NCBI GenBank assembly: GCA_905478665.1 | Contig: CAJQJL010000008.1 | Location: 62,001 to 126,000 of the forward strand | Reading direction: 5' to 3' | Origin: an uncultured Flavobacteriales bacterium | Lineage (GTDB): Bacteria; Bacteroidota; Bacteroidia; Flavobacteriales_D; Crocinitomicaceae | DNA length: 64,000 nt | Shown here: positions 47,227-56,955 of the stretch, in pieces | How the letters are laid out: every line of letters begins with the position of its first letter | Position numbering within the stretch: the first letter of the stretch is position 1 | Notes under the pieces: generated by a model | What the model was told of the DNA's origin: nothing | Databases searched by the model: none | The model's input: only the letters and a program-made list of their open reading frames with translations | Position numbers and translations under genes: made by a program

Positions 47227-48533
47227 TAACCTATTCTTCGAATATCAGCACCTAAGTTGTTCAATCGAATATCGATGTCTTGATACCCTCTGTCGATTTG
47301 TTCTATGTTATGAATTGTGCTTTTGCCGTCCGCTGAAAGCGCCGCAATCAATAAAGATACTCCTGCGCGAATATCAGGCGAAGTCATCTGAATTCCTCTC
47401 AAGGCCGTTTTCCGATCCAAACCAATAACCGTAGCTCTATGTGGATCACATAATATGATTTGCGCGCCCATGTCAATTAGCTTATCGACAAAGAATAAAC
47501 GCGACTCAAACATCTTTTGGTGAATCAATACACTTCCTTGTGCTTGGGTAGCAATTACAAGAACGATGGACAATAAATCAGGTGTAAACCCAGGCCATGG
47601 TGCATCTGCAATCGTCATGATGGAACCGTCAATAAACGATTCTATTGTATAGCTATCCTGTTTAGGAATGAACATATCATCTCCTTTCTTCTCTATCTTA
47701 ATTCCAAGACGTCGAAAGATTGTTGGAATGATACCCAAATTCTCCCAACTCACATCTTTTATTGTGATTTCCGAATTGGTCATCGCAGCCAATCCAATGA
47801 ATGATCCAATTTCGATCATATCTGGAAGGATTCTGTGATAACATCCTCCCAATTTTTTCACGCCTTTAATCGTAAGCATATTGGAGCTGATGCCAGAGAT
47901 CTTCGCCCCCATGCTATTCAGCATTTTGCACAACTGCTGTAAATAAGGCTCACAAGCCGCATTATATATCGTAGTTGTTCCTTCGGCCATCACTGCAGCC
48001 ATTACAATATTCGCTGTTCCTGTTACCGAAGCTTCATCCATGTGGATGTATGCTCCTTTTAATTTTTTTCCTTCAACTGCGTAGAAATGTTCGCCAGCGT
48101 CATAATTGAATTTCGCTCCAAGCTGAATCATTCCAGCAAAATGTGTATCCAATCTACGGCGACCAATTTTATCACCTCCAGGCTTGGGCAAATACCCTAC
48201 TCCGAAACGTGCCAACAATGGTCCAACAATCATTACAGAACCACGTAGAGACCCAGCACGTTTCTTGAAATCTTCTGTTTGTAAATACTCAAGATCAACA
48301 TCTTTCGCTTGAAAAATATACGTTCCCTTCTCAACCTTTTCAATTTTCACCCCCATTGCCTGAAGCAAGCCAATTAGCTTGTTCACATCTACAATGTCAG
48401 GAATATTTGAAATGGTTACTTTCTCAGAAGTTAAAAGGGGTGCACAAAGCACTTGTAGCGCCTCGTTTTTTGCTCCCTGTGGTATTAATTCACCCTTTAG
48501 CGGTTTACCACCATGAATTTCGAACGAAGCCAT
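47226..48533 (-). CDS. murA: UDP-N-acetylglucosamine 1-carboxyvinyltransferase
   Basis: A 435-residue cytoplasmic enzyme that adds enolpyruvate from PEP to UDP-GlcNAc, the first committed step of peptidoglycan synthesis. Typical start FEIHGGKPLKGELIPQGAKN; core RGSVMIVGPLLARFG; C-terminal DIRAGVSLLIAALSADG and GYQDIDIRLNNLGADI. In the active-site loop the usual GGC-x-IG reads GGDKIG, so the catalytic Cys (Cys115 in E. coli) is Asp121. Natural Cys-to-Asp MurA enzymes are active and insensitive to fosfomycin. Four bases after the DUF4290 gene. Confidence 0.97.
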   Translation of the reverse strand: MASFEIHGGKPLKGELIPQGAKNEALQVLCAPLLTSEKVTISNIPDIVDVNKLIGLLQAMGVKIEKVEKGTYIFQAKDVDLEYLQTEDFKKRAGSLRGSVMIVGPLLARFGVGYLPKPGGDKIGRRRLDTHFAGMIQLGAKFNYDAGEHFYAVEGKKLKGAYIHMDEASVTGTANIVMAAVMAEGTTTIYNAACEPYLQQLCKMLNSMGAKISGISSNMLTIKGVKKLGGCYHRILPDMIEIGSFIGLAAMTNSEITIKDVSWENLGIIPTIFRRLGIKIEKKGDDMFIPKQDSYTIESFIDGSIMTIADAPWPGFTPDLLSIVLVIATQAQGSVLIHQKMFESRLFFVDKLIDMGAQIILCDPHRATVIGLDRKTALRGIQMTSPDIRAGVSLLIAALSADGKSTIHNIEQIDRGYQDIDIRLNNLGADIRRIG

Positions 48534-48537
48534 TGAT

Positions 48538-49194
48538 CTACTTTTTATATTTCTTTTTGTATTGTTGTTTCTTGCGGTTGCTATTACTGCTCTGCTTGCG
48601 GTTATTACTGTTCACATTTTGCTGCAGACCCAATGTTTTTAGCAACTGATTTGTACTTGTCAGATTTTCATCAGGATTTTCAAGTTTCAATGTTCCTTTT
48701 GAAAGTTCGCTAAGCTGTTCAGCAATCACTGTATTCTCGACAGCTGTGTTGTTATGTCGCAAGAATTGCTTTTTCATGAAATTACCCATTGCTTTCGTCA
48801 GATAAGCTCTTTCCTTCTCATCTTTGACACCTTCAATCGCCTCTTCCAAAATCTTCTGAGAGTATTGTCCGTAGTGTCCAAAGCGAATTTTGCTTTTAGG
48901 ATAATCCATTCGCTCAGGCTTTTCAGCCAAGCTTTCCTTCTCAGGGATTTCATACGGTGAATCTACCTCAAGCTGAAAGTCAGACATGATAAATAGATGT
49001 GCCCATAATTTGTGTCGGTAATCGTCAACATCACGAAGGTGTGGATTCAACTGCCCCATCACCTCAATAATTGCCTGTGCGGCACGATTTCTCTCTTCTC
49101 TTTCGGGAATCTCCATCGCATGTGAAATCATGTTCTGGACGTTCCTTCCGTATTCAGGAAGTAACAGTTTTACCCGTGACGTATTGTATTCCAT
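48538..49194 (-). CDS. DUF4290-family protein
   Basis: A 218-residue cytoplasmic protein of a family restricted, as far as I know, to Bacteroidota and usually found next to murA, as here. Visible features: MEYNTSRVKLLLPEYGRNVQ, an alpha-helical body with HLRDVDDYRHKLWAHLF and SKIRFGHYGQYS, and a basic, Asn/Ser/Lys-rich C-terminal tail (~195-218), which could bind nucleic acid. Function unknown. Lies between purL (26-base gap) and murA (4-base gap). Confidence 0.88.
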   Translation of the reverse strand: MEYNTSRVKLLLPEYGRNVQNMISHAMEIPEREERNRAAQAIIEVMGQLNPHLRDVDDYRHKLWAHLFIMSDFQLEVDSPYEIPEKESLAEKPERMDYPKSKIRFGHYGQYSQKILEEAIEGVKDEKERAYLTKAMGNFMKKQFLRHNNTAVENTVIAEQLSELSKGTLKLENPDENLTSTNQLLKTLGLQQNVNSNNRKQSSNSNRKKQQYKKKYKK

Positions 49195-49220
49195 TCGTGC
49201 TTATTAAGTGTCGTAATCTA

Positions 49221-51461
49221 CTAATTTTCCATGTGCTTCGCAAGCGCATCGTTGAAGAGTGCCTTCGCCTCTCCAATAAATCCGAAGTGCTCATCATCAA
49301 TCATCATCTTTCCTTTTGTCACATGTCCAAGTAGTGTAAAACTCACATTGGATTGCATCATATGCTCAAGAAAATCATCTTCCTGATCTTCATTTACCGT
49401 TACCAAAACTCTACCTTGAGACTCTCCGAAAAGAAATGCATCCTCACGTACTTCTGAATCTGTAACGATATCAAATCCAAGTTCTCTAGGAATAGCCATT
49501 TCTGTTAAACTGACAAACAAACCTCCGTCAGCAACATCATGTGCAGCGTTGATTAGTCCATTCTGAATCAGTGTTTTTACCGTTTGTTGCATCGCAAACT
49601 CCTCTTCCAAATTGAAATACGGTGCTGGCGAAGCTTTGACTCCGTGGTAAGACACAAGATATTCTGAAGATGAAATGTCATCATGAGAAGCTCCAATGAC
49701 AAAAATAAGATCTCCCTTATCCTTGAAGTCCAATGTCATAATCTTGTCCTTGTCTTCGATAATTCCAATCATACCAATTGTTGGCGTTGGGAAGACAGGT
49801 ACCTCTACACCGTCCGTTACTGTTTGATTGTAGAAGGATACATTTCCACCAGTTACTGGAGTTTCGAACTTCAAACAAGCGGCAGACATTCCTTTAATCG
49901 CACCAACAAATTGCCAGAATGACTCAGGGTTGTATGGGTTTCCGAAATTCAAGCAATTTGTAATTGCACTTGGATTTCCACCTGCGCATGTAATATTTCT
50001 CGCTGCTTCTGAAACGGCAATCATTGTACCTATTTCGGGATCAGCATTAACGTATCTTGAATTACAGTCTACGGACATTGCAAGCGCCTTGTTCGTACCC
50101 TTAATATTAGAAATACCCGCATCCGATGGACGATTTGTTGTCATCGTACGCGTGCCAACCATTGAATCATATTGTTCAGTCACCCAATTCTTCGAAGCGA
50201 TATTAGGATTCTGAAGTAAAGTAAATGCTACTTCTTTTAAGTTTTCTGGTTGTTCAATAGAATTAATATCGAATTTTTTGAACTCCTGATAATATGCAGG
50301 CTCTTTATATTCTCTTTCGTAAACAGGGGCTCCACCACCAAGAACCAAAGACTCAGCAGGCACATCACCTACGATTTCTCCATTCATAAAATAGCGAACA
50401 CGTCCACCTTTTGTTACCACACCAATTTCCTCGGCGTGTAAATCCCACTTATCAAAAATATCGTGAACAACTTGCTCTTTTCCTTTTTGTACAACAACCA
50501 ACATTCGCTCTTGTGACTCTGAAAGCAAAATCTCGTATGGAAGCATATTGTCTTGTCTGGTTGGTACCAAATCAAGGTTGATGTCCATTCCAACATTATC
50601 TCCTGCAGCGCTCATCTCACATGAAGAACACGTGATACCAGCAGCACCCATGTCTTGCATTCCGACAATCGCATCTGTATCAGCCAATTCCATCGTCGCC
50701 TCCAAAAGTAGTTTCTCCATGAATGGATCTCCCACCTGAACTGAAGGCAAATCATCTGCCGATTCTTCCGTTATATCTTTTGATGCAAAAGCTGCACCCG
50801 CAATTCCGTCTTTACCCGTTGATGAACCAACAATAAAGACTGGGTTTCCTTCTCCCGCTGATGTAGCAGAAATAACCTTTGTTGGATCCATAATTCCCGC
50901 AGAGAATGCATTTACCAATGGGTTTGTATTGTATGAATCATCAAAGAACACTTCTCCTCCAACGATTGGAATACCAAAGGCATTTCCGTAATCGCCAATT
51001 CCTTTCACCACACCTTTAACGAGCCACTTTGTTCGATCTTTCTCAATATTTCCAAAGCGCAACGAATTCATTTGTGCAATTGGACGCGCTCCCATCGTAA
51101 AGATATCACGGTTGATACCTCCAACTCCAGTCGCTGCTCCTTGATAAGGCTCCAACGCACTTGGGTGGTTGTGCGATTCAATCTTAAAGACGCATCCCAA
51201 TCCATCACCTATATCTACAAGACCTGCGTTTTCTTCACCAGCTTTCACCAACATGTGCGGACCATCCTTTGGCAGTTGTTTCAACCAATAAATGGAGTTC
51301 TTATACGAACAATGTTCCGACCACATCACTGAGTAAACAGCGGTCTCTGTAAAATTTGGGGTTCTTCCTAGAATCCCTTTAATCATTTCAAACTCTTCCG
51401 GGAGAAGTCCAAGCTCTACTGCTTGCTCAACCGTTGCTTCTTGACTAATTGTGCTTTCCAT
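49221..51461 (-). CDS. purL: Phosphoribosylformylglycinamidine synthase, small-type PurL
   Basis: A 746-residue enzyme of purine synthesis that converts FGAR to FGAM with ATP and ammonia. Motifs: [45 protein letters not shown], and the second half [20 protein letters not shown]. The length shows the small form, which needs separate PurS and PurQ subunits (not in the window), unlike the ~1200-residue fused form. First gene of purL-DUF4290-murA-tlpA. A -7 box lies 19 bases upstream. Confidence 0.97.
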   Translation of the reverse strand: MESTISQEATVEQAVELGLLPEEFEMIKGILGRTPNFTETAVYSVMWSEHCSYKNSIYWLKQLPKDGPHMLVKAGEENAGLVDIGDGLGCVFKIESHNHPSALEPYQGAATGVGGINRDIFTMGARPIAQMNSLRFGNIEKDRTKWLVKGVVKGIGDYGNAFGIPIVGGEVFFDDSYNTNPLVNAFSAGIMDPTKVISATSAGEGNPVFIVGSSTGKDGIAGAAFASKDITEESADDLPSVQVGDPFMEKLLLEATMELADTDAIVGMQDMGAAGITCSSCEMSAAGDNVGMDINLDLVPTRQDNMLPYEILLSESQERMLVVVQKGKEQVVHDIFDKWDLHAEEIGVVTKGGRVRYFMNGEIVGDVPAESLVLGGGAPVYEREYKEPAYYQEFKKFDINSIEQPENLKEVAFTLLQNPNIASKNWVTEQYDSMVGTRTMTTNRPSDAGISNIKGTNKALAMSVDCNSRYVNADPEIGTMIAVSEAARNITCAGGNPSAITNCLNFGNPYNPESFWQFVGAIKGMSAACLKFETPVTGGNVSFYNQTVTDGVEVPVFPTPTIGMIGIIEDKDKIMTLDFKDKGDLIFVIGASHDDISSSEYLVSYHGVKASPAPYFNLEEEFAMQQTVKTLIQNGLINAAHDVADGGLFVSLTEMAIPRELGFDIVTDSEVREDAFLFGESQGRVLVTVNEDQEDDFLEHMMQSNVSFTLLGHVTKGKMMIDDEHFGFIGEAKALFNDALAKHMEN

Positions 51462-51479
51462 ATACTAATAATGATGGTG

Positions 51480-51487
51480 CAAAAGTA
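51480..51487 (-). promoter_or_regulatory. -7 element for purL
   Basis: On the minus strand TACTTTTG matches TAnnTTTG exactly, 19 bases from the purL ATG, implying a short leader. The rest of the 287-base purL-lpdA gap holds a small GC-rich inverted repeat (CCTCC / GGAGG near 51658-51675) and no convincing gene. Confidence 0.45.
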
Positions 51488-51718
51488 GGTATAATAATGC
51501 AGGGATTCAGTATGAGCAGCAGGGATTTATTAAGGTTTTTTGAACAAAGTAATTGTGTTGAATTGGAAGAACTATTGTGTCTTCCTAAAGAACCAAGCAC
51601 CGAAACATTGTATTTAGACGGAAAGCGAAAGAACACTTAAAATTCCTCTCCCTCAATCCTCCTTGAATGGAGGAAGGAAAATCAAATAAATGAATACCGC
51701 AATATTTCAAGAAATGAT

Positions 51719-51726
51719 TATCTTCG
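51719..51726 (+). promoter_or_regulatory. Possible -7 element for lpdA
   Basis: TATCTTCG, one mismatch to TAnnTTTG, 22 bases before the lpdA ATG at 51749. Confidence 0.3.
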
Positions 51727-51748
51727 CGCTGATCAAATATTGAATAGT

Positions 51749-53140
51749 ATGAGTTACGATATAATTGTTGTTGGAAGTGGACCTGGAGGATATGTTACTG
51801 CGATTCGCGCGTCACAATTGGGATTAAAAACTGCCGTTGTGGAAAGAGAATCATTAGGTGGTATTTGTCTTAACTGGGGATGTATTCCTACAAAAGCGCT
51901 ATTAAAGAGTGCAAATGTATTTGAATACCTATCTCACGCAGAAGATTATGGAATCACTGTAAAAGATGCGAAAGCCGATTTCGGAGCGATGGTTGAAAGA
52001 AGCCGTGGCGTTGCGAGTGGAATGAGTAAAGGCGTTCAGTTCTTAATGAAAAAGAACAAGATAGACGTATTGAATGGAACTGGTGTTATTAAGGCTGGCA
52101 AGAAGGTCGCCGTAACGGATAAAGACGGCAAAACGACTGACTACGAAGCAGGTAAAGCAGTAATCATTGCAACTGGTGCTCGTTCTCGTCAATTGCCAAA
52201 TCTTCCACAAGACGGAAAGAAGGTGATTGGATATAGAGAGGCAATGACCTTAAAAACGCAGCCTAAGAAAATGGTTGTTGTTGGTTCTGGAGCAATTGGT
52301 GTTGAGTTTGCGTACTTCTACAATGCGATTGGCACAGAAGTAACGGTTGTTGAATACCTTCCGAACATTGTTCCCATTGAGGATAAAGATGTTTCAAAAG
52401 AACTGACGAAATCCTTTAAGAAATCTGGAATTAAGATTAAGACCGATTCATCTGTTGAGTCAGTTGACACTTCTGGAAAAGGATGTGTTGTTACGATGAA
52501 AACGAAGAAGGGAGAAGAAAAAATAGAATGTGACATCGTTCTTTCTGCCGTTGGTATTGAAGCGAACATTGAGAACATAGGACTTGAAGATTTAGGAATT
52601 GTTACCGACCGTGGTAGAATTCTTGTCAATGATTATTACCAAACAAATATCCCTGGATATTATGCTATTGGCGATGTTATTCCTGGCCCCGCATTAGCAC
52701 ACGTTGCTTCGGCAGAAGGGATTATTTGCGTTGAGAAAATTGCAGGTCACAACCCAGACACTTTAGATTACGGTAACATCCCAGGTTGTACTTACTGTTC
52801 TCCAGAGGTAGCATCTGTTGGTATGACTGAAGAAGCTGCAAAGGAAGCTGGACACGAATTGAAGATTGGTAAGTTCCCATTCTCTGCATCAGGAAAGGCA
52901 AGCGCTGCTGGAGCAAAGGAAGGTTTCGTAAAATTAATCTTCGATGCGAAATACGGTGAACTACTTGGCGGACACATGATTGGTGCAAACGTAACCGAAA
53001 TGGTTGCCGAGCTTGTCGCTTTGCGGAAGTTGGAAACTACGGGACATGAATTGATAAAAACGGTTCACCCTCACCCAACAATGTCGGAAGCAATTATGGA
53101 AGCGGCCGCTGCAGCTTACGACGAGGTAATCCACCTTTAA
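51749..53140 (+). CDS. lpdA: Dihydrolipoyl dehydrogenase (E3)
   Basis: A 463-residue flavoenzyme that reoxidises lipoamide in the 2-oxoacid dehydrogenase and glycine cleavage complexes. FAD-binding IIVVGSGPGGYVTAIRASQ, redox-active Cys40/Cys45 in GGICLNWGCIPTKALL, NAD-binding VVVGSGAIGVEFAYFY, GYYAIGDVIPGPALAHVA, and the C-terminal HPHPTMSEAIMEAA with the catalytic His. ATG at 51749 gives the standard start MSYDIIVVG; an upstream TTG is less likely. Monocistronic with a strong terminator. Confidence 0.97.
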   Translation: MSYDIIVVGSGPGGYVTAIRASQLGLKTAVVERESLGGICLNWGCIPTKALLKSANVFEYLSHAEDYGITVKDAKADFGAMVERSRGVASGMSKGVQFLMKKNKIDVLNGTGVIKAGKKVAVTDKDGKTTDYEAGKAVIIATGARSRQLPNLPQDGKKVIGYREAMTLKTQPKKMVVVGSGAIGVEFAYFYNAIGTEVTVVEYLPNIVPIEDKDVSKELTKSFKKSGIKIKTDSSVESVDTSGKGCVVTMKTKKGEEKIECDIVLSAVGIEANIENIGLEDLGIVTDRGRILVNDYYQTNIPGYYAIGDVIPGPALAHVASAEGIICVEKIAGHNPDTLDYGNIPGCTYCSPEVASVGMTEEAAKEAGHELKIGKFPFSASGKASAAGAKEGFVKLIFDAKYGELLGGHMIGANVTEMVAELVALRKLETTGHELIKTVHPHPTMSEAIMEAAAAAYDEVIHL

Positions 53141-53198
53141 GAGTTAATAAATCTGAATGTTGAAATCTGAATTGATTCTTCATTCTTCAAATAAATTT

Positions 53199-53230
53199 AG
53201 CGCTGGTCTTTGGATCGGCGCTTTTTTTTT
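53199..53230 (+). terminator. Intrinsic terminator of lpdA
   Basis: Ten-pair stem AGCGCTGGTC / GATCGGCGCT (with G-T wobbles) and a TTTG loop, followed by nine T's. Confidence 0.92.
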
Positions 53231-53403
53231 CGGGGTCTAAACGTGCTCTTGGTAGTTGATACTAACAAATTTATGGTTTTCAGATGCTGTTTGTCCTGTG
53301 CTGTATGTATAAGTTGGTAGCAATAATCCTTGGTAGATCTGCGCACTTTATATAAAATGAAGTCCCAAGTACAATTCAATAATTCAATAATTAAAAAACA
53401 AGA

Positions 53404-53913
53404 ATGACGGAAAGCGAATTGAAAACCCTTCTCATTGCTTTACAATCGAGAAAAGATACGAGCAAACCGAGTCATGAAATTATCATTAGCTTCGAAAGTC
53501 AGGTGGAAGATCTTAATGATATAGATCGATTCGTAACTGCTACACAAACTCGACTAGATAAAATAAATGCTGGAACACTTGACATATTTGGTGTTGATGA
53601 TGACGGAAGCAGTGGTGAGTTTCTAATACGCTGCAATGAACCAATGAATGTTGAAGATGTTTATCATGAAATCCGCCCGATTCTCGACGATTATAATTTC
53701 TTTGATTACAGCTATGTCGTATTGAGGATACACAATAGCGACGGTGAGTACAAGCCTAAATTTGAATACATAAAAGAAGTCAATATCCCCGAAGATAATG
53801 ACCCAGAGCTACCAATTCCAGCAGGAGTTAACTTGACGGAATCAACAGGGTGCCTAGGGCAAGTTGCACTTCTATTGTCAATTGGGTTTATCCTAATTGG
53901 ATACTACTATTGA
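53404..53913 (+). CDS. Putative tail-anchored protein of unknown function
   Basis: A 169-residue protein with no N-terminal signal. Residues ~1-145 are soluble and acidic (HEIIISFESQVEDLNDIDRF, DIFGVDDDGSSGEFLIRC), which reads as an alpha/beta fold. The last ~20 residues (QVALLLSIGFILIGYYY) form a single hydrophobic segment ending at the C-terminus. This is the layout of a tail-anchored membrane protein with the main domain in the cytoplasm. I do not recognise the family. It stands alone, 263 bases after lpdA and past its terminator. Confidence 0.75.
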   Translation: MTESELKTLLIALQSRKDTSKPSHEIIISFESQVEDLNDIDRFVTATQTRLDKINAGTLDIFGVDDDGSSGEFLIRCNEPMNVEDVYHEIRPILDDYNFFDYSYVVLRIHNSDGEYKPKFEYIKEVNIPEDNDPELPIPAGVNLTESTGCLGQVALLLSIGFILIGYYY

Positions 53914-54117
53914 ACTATACCCGTTTTATACGTCACACTTCGTCGGACTCAGAAACCACATCAACGAAAGCACGGATTTAGGATTCGAGGAATCAACTTT
54001 TGTCGCATATACATGTACAGCTGCCAAGCACCGCATCCTATGCAATAAAACGTCTTCCAACACTTCTAAAATAAATGGATTAAATGTATCTTGCCGCCCT
54101 ATCTAAAGGTGAAAATT

Positions 54118-55962
54118 ATGCAGGCAAGTAAAAAGCTAGATTATGTAAAAGATGTATTGGAGAATATGCCAACTGATTGGTTGAGCCTAACAACGCATCG
54201 ACTAGATATTTATGATGAAAAATTGGCTAAAAGCCAATTCACCGAACAGTTTGAGAAATTATTCAACGACAATAATTTTCAATCATCAGCACTTAACGAA
54301 TTACCAACGGCTTATGACTATATTCGATTAGGTCACCCATTATCTTGTGTGTTGGAATGGTTAATTGCTGGCTTAAATGATCTGAAACCAGAAAATGTAA
54401 TCAGCTTTTCATCAAAGACGATTCCTATCTTGGCCGTTCTGAGAAAAAATTTATTAGACAATAAAAAAACTCAAATTGTTTATTCGGATGACCTGCCTGA
54501 TTTCTTTGACGCGGAAGCACTTAGAAACGTTTACGGGTATAAATTTGAGCTGAAGAAAGTAGAGAAAGCAGCAGCCATTTCTGAATTTGACGGAAGTACA
54601 ATTTTTGTTTCACATCAAGATGAAATGAATTCTTTGGAACTCACTCCCGCTATTGATTTTTATGTTGGTTTTCATTCTCACCTAGGAAGTATTCTATTGG
54701 TAAATGGAGAACAGAATGAAAGTTACGTTTCGGAAATTCAACATGTCCGTAGAAGAGAGACGATTGCAATGACGCCAGCCAATTCGCTTGATGCCTTAAA
54801 GTTATTAATCAATAAATCTTCTGTTCATACAATTAAAAGTGATGTCAAAGGGAATAAAATTAGTGTCTTAGATTCGATTAAAACCATCACAGGAAGCAAT
54901 ACAAAACCACTCGAAGCTTCTAGCGGACTATCAATGCAATATGCGATTATGATGGGACTAATTGACCATGCGCAAGAAAATCATCAAGGAAAAGCAATCA
55001 AATTTGTTGTTCCTCCGAATTGTTATGGTGGAACCAATGACCAAGCAAGACGAGTTGCTGCTTGCCTAGATAATGTAGAAGTAATGGATTTGCCAGTGGA
55101 TGGTGATCACGATATGGTTCAAAGTGTTGATCTCGTTTTAGATCAAATTGCAAAGCAAGATGCTATCCCTTATATCATCGCTGAGATCCCAACAAACCCT
55201 AGAGTTGAAGTCCCAGATCTAATAAAATTAAAAGAGGCTTTAAGCGTAGAACGTAAAACGGCAACCGGTGAAACTGCCATCGATCCCGTTTTTATTTTAG
55301 ATCAAACATTTTGTCCCAATGTTCACTTTTTGGGTGAAGGCGAAATACTTTCTACAGTTAGGACAATTTCATATGTTAGTGGATCGAAATTTCCAAGTGG
55401 AGGGAAGTGCACTGCTGGTTACTGCGTAGGAAATACAAAAACGGAAGCTTTGATGGAAAAAATAGAAAAGCATCTGATACTTTGCGACAATCAGGCTAGA
55501 AATCTTCAAATGGAAATATTAGCCAAACAATTGCCCTCCATGAATCAAAGGATTGAAGATGCTTATAAGAACACACGTGATTTTGTAAACTTCATCAACG
55601 AGACCTTGCCTACGGCGAAGATCAACTTTGTTTCAGAAGAATTGGCAGAACAAGGATTTACCCCATCCGTTTTTTCATTAGATCTTCCAACCAAAGGAAA
55701 TACAGATGAAGAACGTGAGGCGTATAAAAGAGACTTAAACCATAAATTGATCAATTTAATGATTACGAAAATCCCGAATGAGAGTAAGTACTGTGTGAGC
55801 TACGGACAGTTAAAAGGATGTTACTGGACGATACCCGCAACTTCTACTCAAGGGACAACTAAAGAAGGTGACAAAGATTACATTGCCCGCGTTGCAATTT
55901 CTCCGAATCTAGACCTTGAACTTCATAAAAAAGTCTTTACGGATTTTGTTGCATCAATTTGA
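54118..55962 (+). CDS. PLP-dependent enzyme, Cys/Met-metabolism type, enlarged
   Basis: A 614-residue protein with the hallmarks of the cystathionine gamma-synthase family: a Ser/Gly loop SSGLSMQYAIMMGL (~269), EIPTNPRVEVPDL (~356), VFILDQTF (~391, PLP-contacting Asp) and the probable Schiff-base Lys424 in SYVSGSKFPSGG. The usual family length is ~380-400. The extra ~230 N-terminal residues lack recognisable motifs, and the C-terminal end (SKYCVSYGQLKGCYWTIPAT) also differs. Reaction unknown; a sulfur amino-acid lyase or transferase is plausible. ATG at 54118 is preferred to a TTG at 54091. Confidence 0.8.
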   Translation: MQASKKLDYVKDVLENMPTDWLSLTTHRLDIYDEKLAKSQFTEQFEKLFNDNNFQSSALNELPTAYDYIRLGHPLSCVLEWLIAGLNDLKPENVISFSSKTIPILAVLRKNLLDNKKTQIVYSDDLPDFFDAEALRNVYGYKFELKKVEKAAAISEFDGSTIFVSHQDEMNSLELTPAIDFYVGFHSHLGSILLVNGEQNESYVSEIQHVRRRETIAMTPANSLDALKLLINKSSVHTIKSDVKGNKISVLDSIKTITGSNTKPLEASSGLSMQYAIMMGLIDHAQENHQGKAIKFVVPPNCYGGTNDQARRVAACLDNVEVMDLPVDGDHDMVQSVDLVLDQIAKQDAIPYIIAEIPTNPRVEVPDLIKLKEALSVERKTATGETAIDPVFILDQTFCPNVHFLGEGEILSTVRTISYVSGSKFPSGGKCTAGYCVGNTKTEALMEKIEKHLILCDNQARNLQMEILAKQLPSMNQRIEDAYKNTRDFVNFINETLPTAKINFVSEELAEQGFTPSVFSLDLPTKGNTDEEREAYKRDLNHKLINLMITKIPNESKYCVSYGQLKGCYWTIPATSTQGTTKEGDKDYIARVAISPNLDLELHKKVFTDFVASI

Positions 55963-56022
55963 TGATGATGGAAATGTAAACGACTCCCAACTTAAACCTA
56001 TTAAATAACGCTTGTATAAATT

Positions 56023-56931
56023 ATGTGGAAAACTGTACTTTTTTTACTTGCGACATTGATTGCGGTCCCAGTATTTGCTTATCTGTATGACACTCCGCCA
56101 AACTTGGAACAATTGCGCGTTATGTGGCCAGTCATTTATACATATGTTGGCTTATCAGCCGCATGTTTCATCGTTAGTAGCATTACAGATAATTACAGTC
56201 AAGTTGACAAACTGTGGAGTATAGCACCTCTAATTTATGCATGGGAAGTAGTCTACCTAACGCACTGGGATGAACGTATGCTATTGATCGCAAGTGTAAT
56301 AAGTATTTGGGGTATCCGACTTACGTATAATTTCGGACGCAGAGGTGGCTATTCATGGAAGTTTTGGACTGGTGATGAAGATTATCGATGGGCTATTTTG
56401 CGTGCGAAACCAGAATTTCAAGCCAAATGGAAATGGATCTTATTCAATCTCTTTTTCATCTCTTTCTACCAAATGGGCTTGGTCATGCTTATCATGTTCC
56501 CAATGATTAAGGGTGTTAATGGCACTGAACTCTTTTGGGCAGATTACCTATTGGCTTTTCTTGTCATCGGATTTGTGATTATGGAGTACGTTGCTGATCA
56601 CCAACAATACAAATTTCAAACAGAAAAATACAGAAGAATTAATGCCAAAGAAGACTTAGGCGAGTACGCGCATGGATTTGTAAACACTGGTTTATGGGGC
56701 ATTATGCGCCACCCTAATTATGCAGCTGAACAAAGTGTCTGGATTGTGATCTATTTCTTTTCTGTTACCGCTACTGGTGTATGGATCAATTGGTCTGTTG
56801 CTGGCGCTGTTTTATTGGTCTTATTGTTTATTGGAAGCTCGAATTTTAGCGAGGAAATTTCGGCGTCAAAGTATCCTAAGTACAAGGAGTATCAGAAAAA
56901 AGTCGCGCGATTTATTCCGTTTCTTAAATAG
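56023..56931 (+). CDS. DUF1295-family membrane protein
   Basis: A 302-residue integral membrane protein with about seven helices. Family markers are SQVDKLWSIAPLIYAWEVVY, GRRGGYSWKFWTGDEDYRWA and the C-terminal GLWGIMRHPNYAAEQSVW, which resembles the steroid 5-alpha-reductase/isoprenylcysteine methyltransferase NADPH- or SAM-binding region. The function is unknown; lipid reduction or methylation is the usual inference. 60 bases after the PLP enzyme on the same strand. Confidence 0.9.
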   Translation: MWKTVLFLLATLIAVPVFAYLYDTPPNLEQLRVMWPVIYTYVGLSAACFIVSSITDNYSQVDKLWSIAPLIYAWEVVYLTHWDERMLLIASVISIWGIRLTYNFGRRGGYSWKFWTGDEDYRWAILRAKPEFQAKWKWILFNLFFISFYQMGLVMLIMFPMIKGVNGTELFWADYLLAFLVIGFVIMEYVADHQQYKFQTEKYRRINAKEDLGEYAHGFVNTGLWGIMRHPNYAAEQSVWIVIYFFSVTATGVWINWSVAGAVLLVLLFIGSSNFSEEISASKYPKYKEYQKKVARFIPFLK

Positions 56932-56955
56932 TCAATTCAATACTATTACACTTTT

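Noticed and set aside
51449-51640. A 63-codon plus-strand open frame in the purL-lpdA gap
   Set aside because: It starts inside purL's 5' end, crosses the purL -7 box, and its translation has no recognisable motif; an overlapping frame of similar length is open on the other strand.
53897-54106. A 69-codon open frame after the tail-anchored gene
   Set aside because: Overlaps the end of the preceding gene, ends just before the PLP enzyme, and has no family features; looks like chance.
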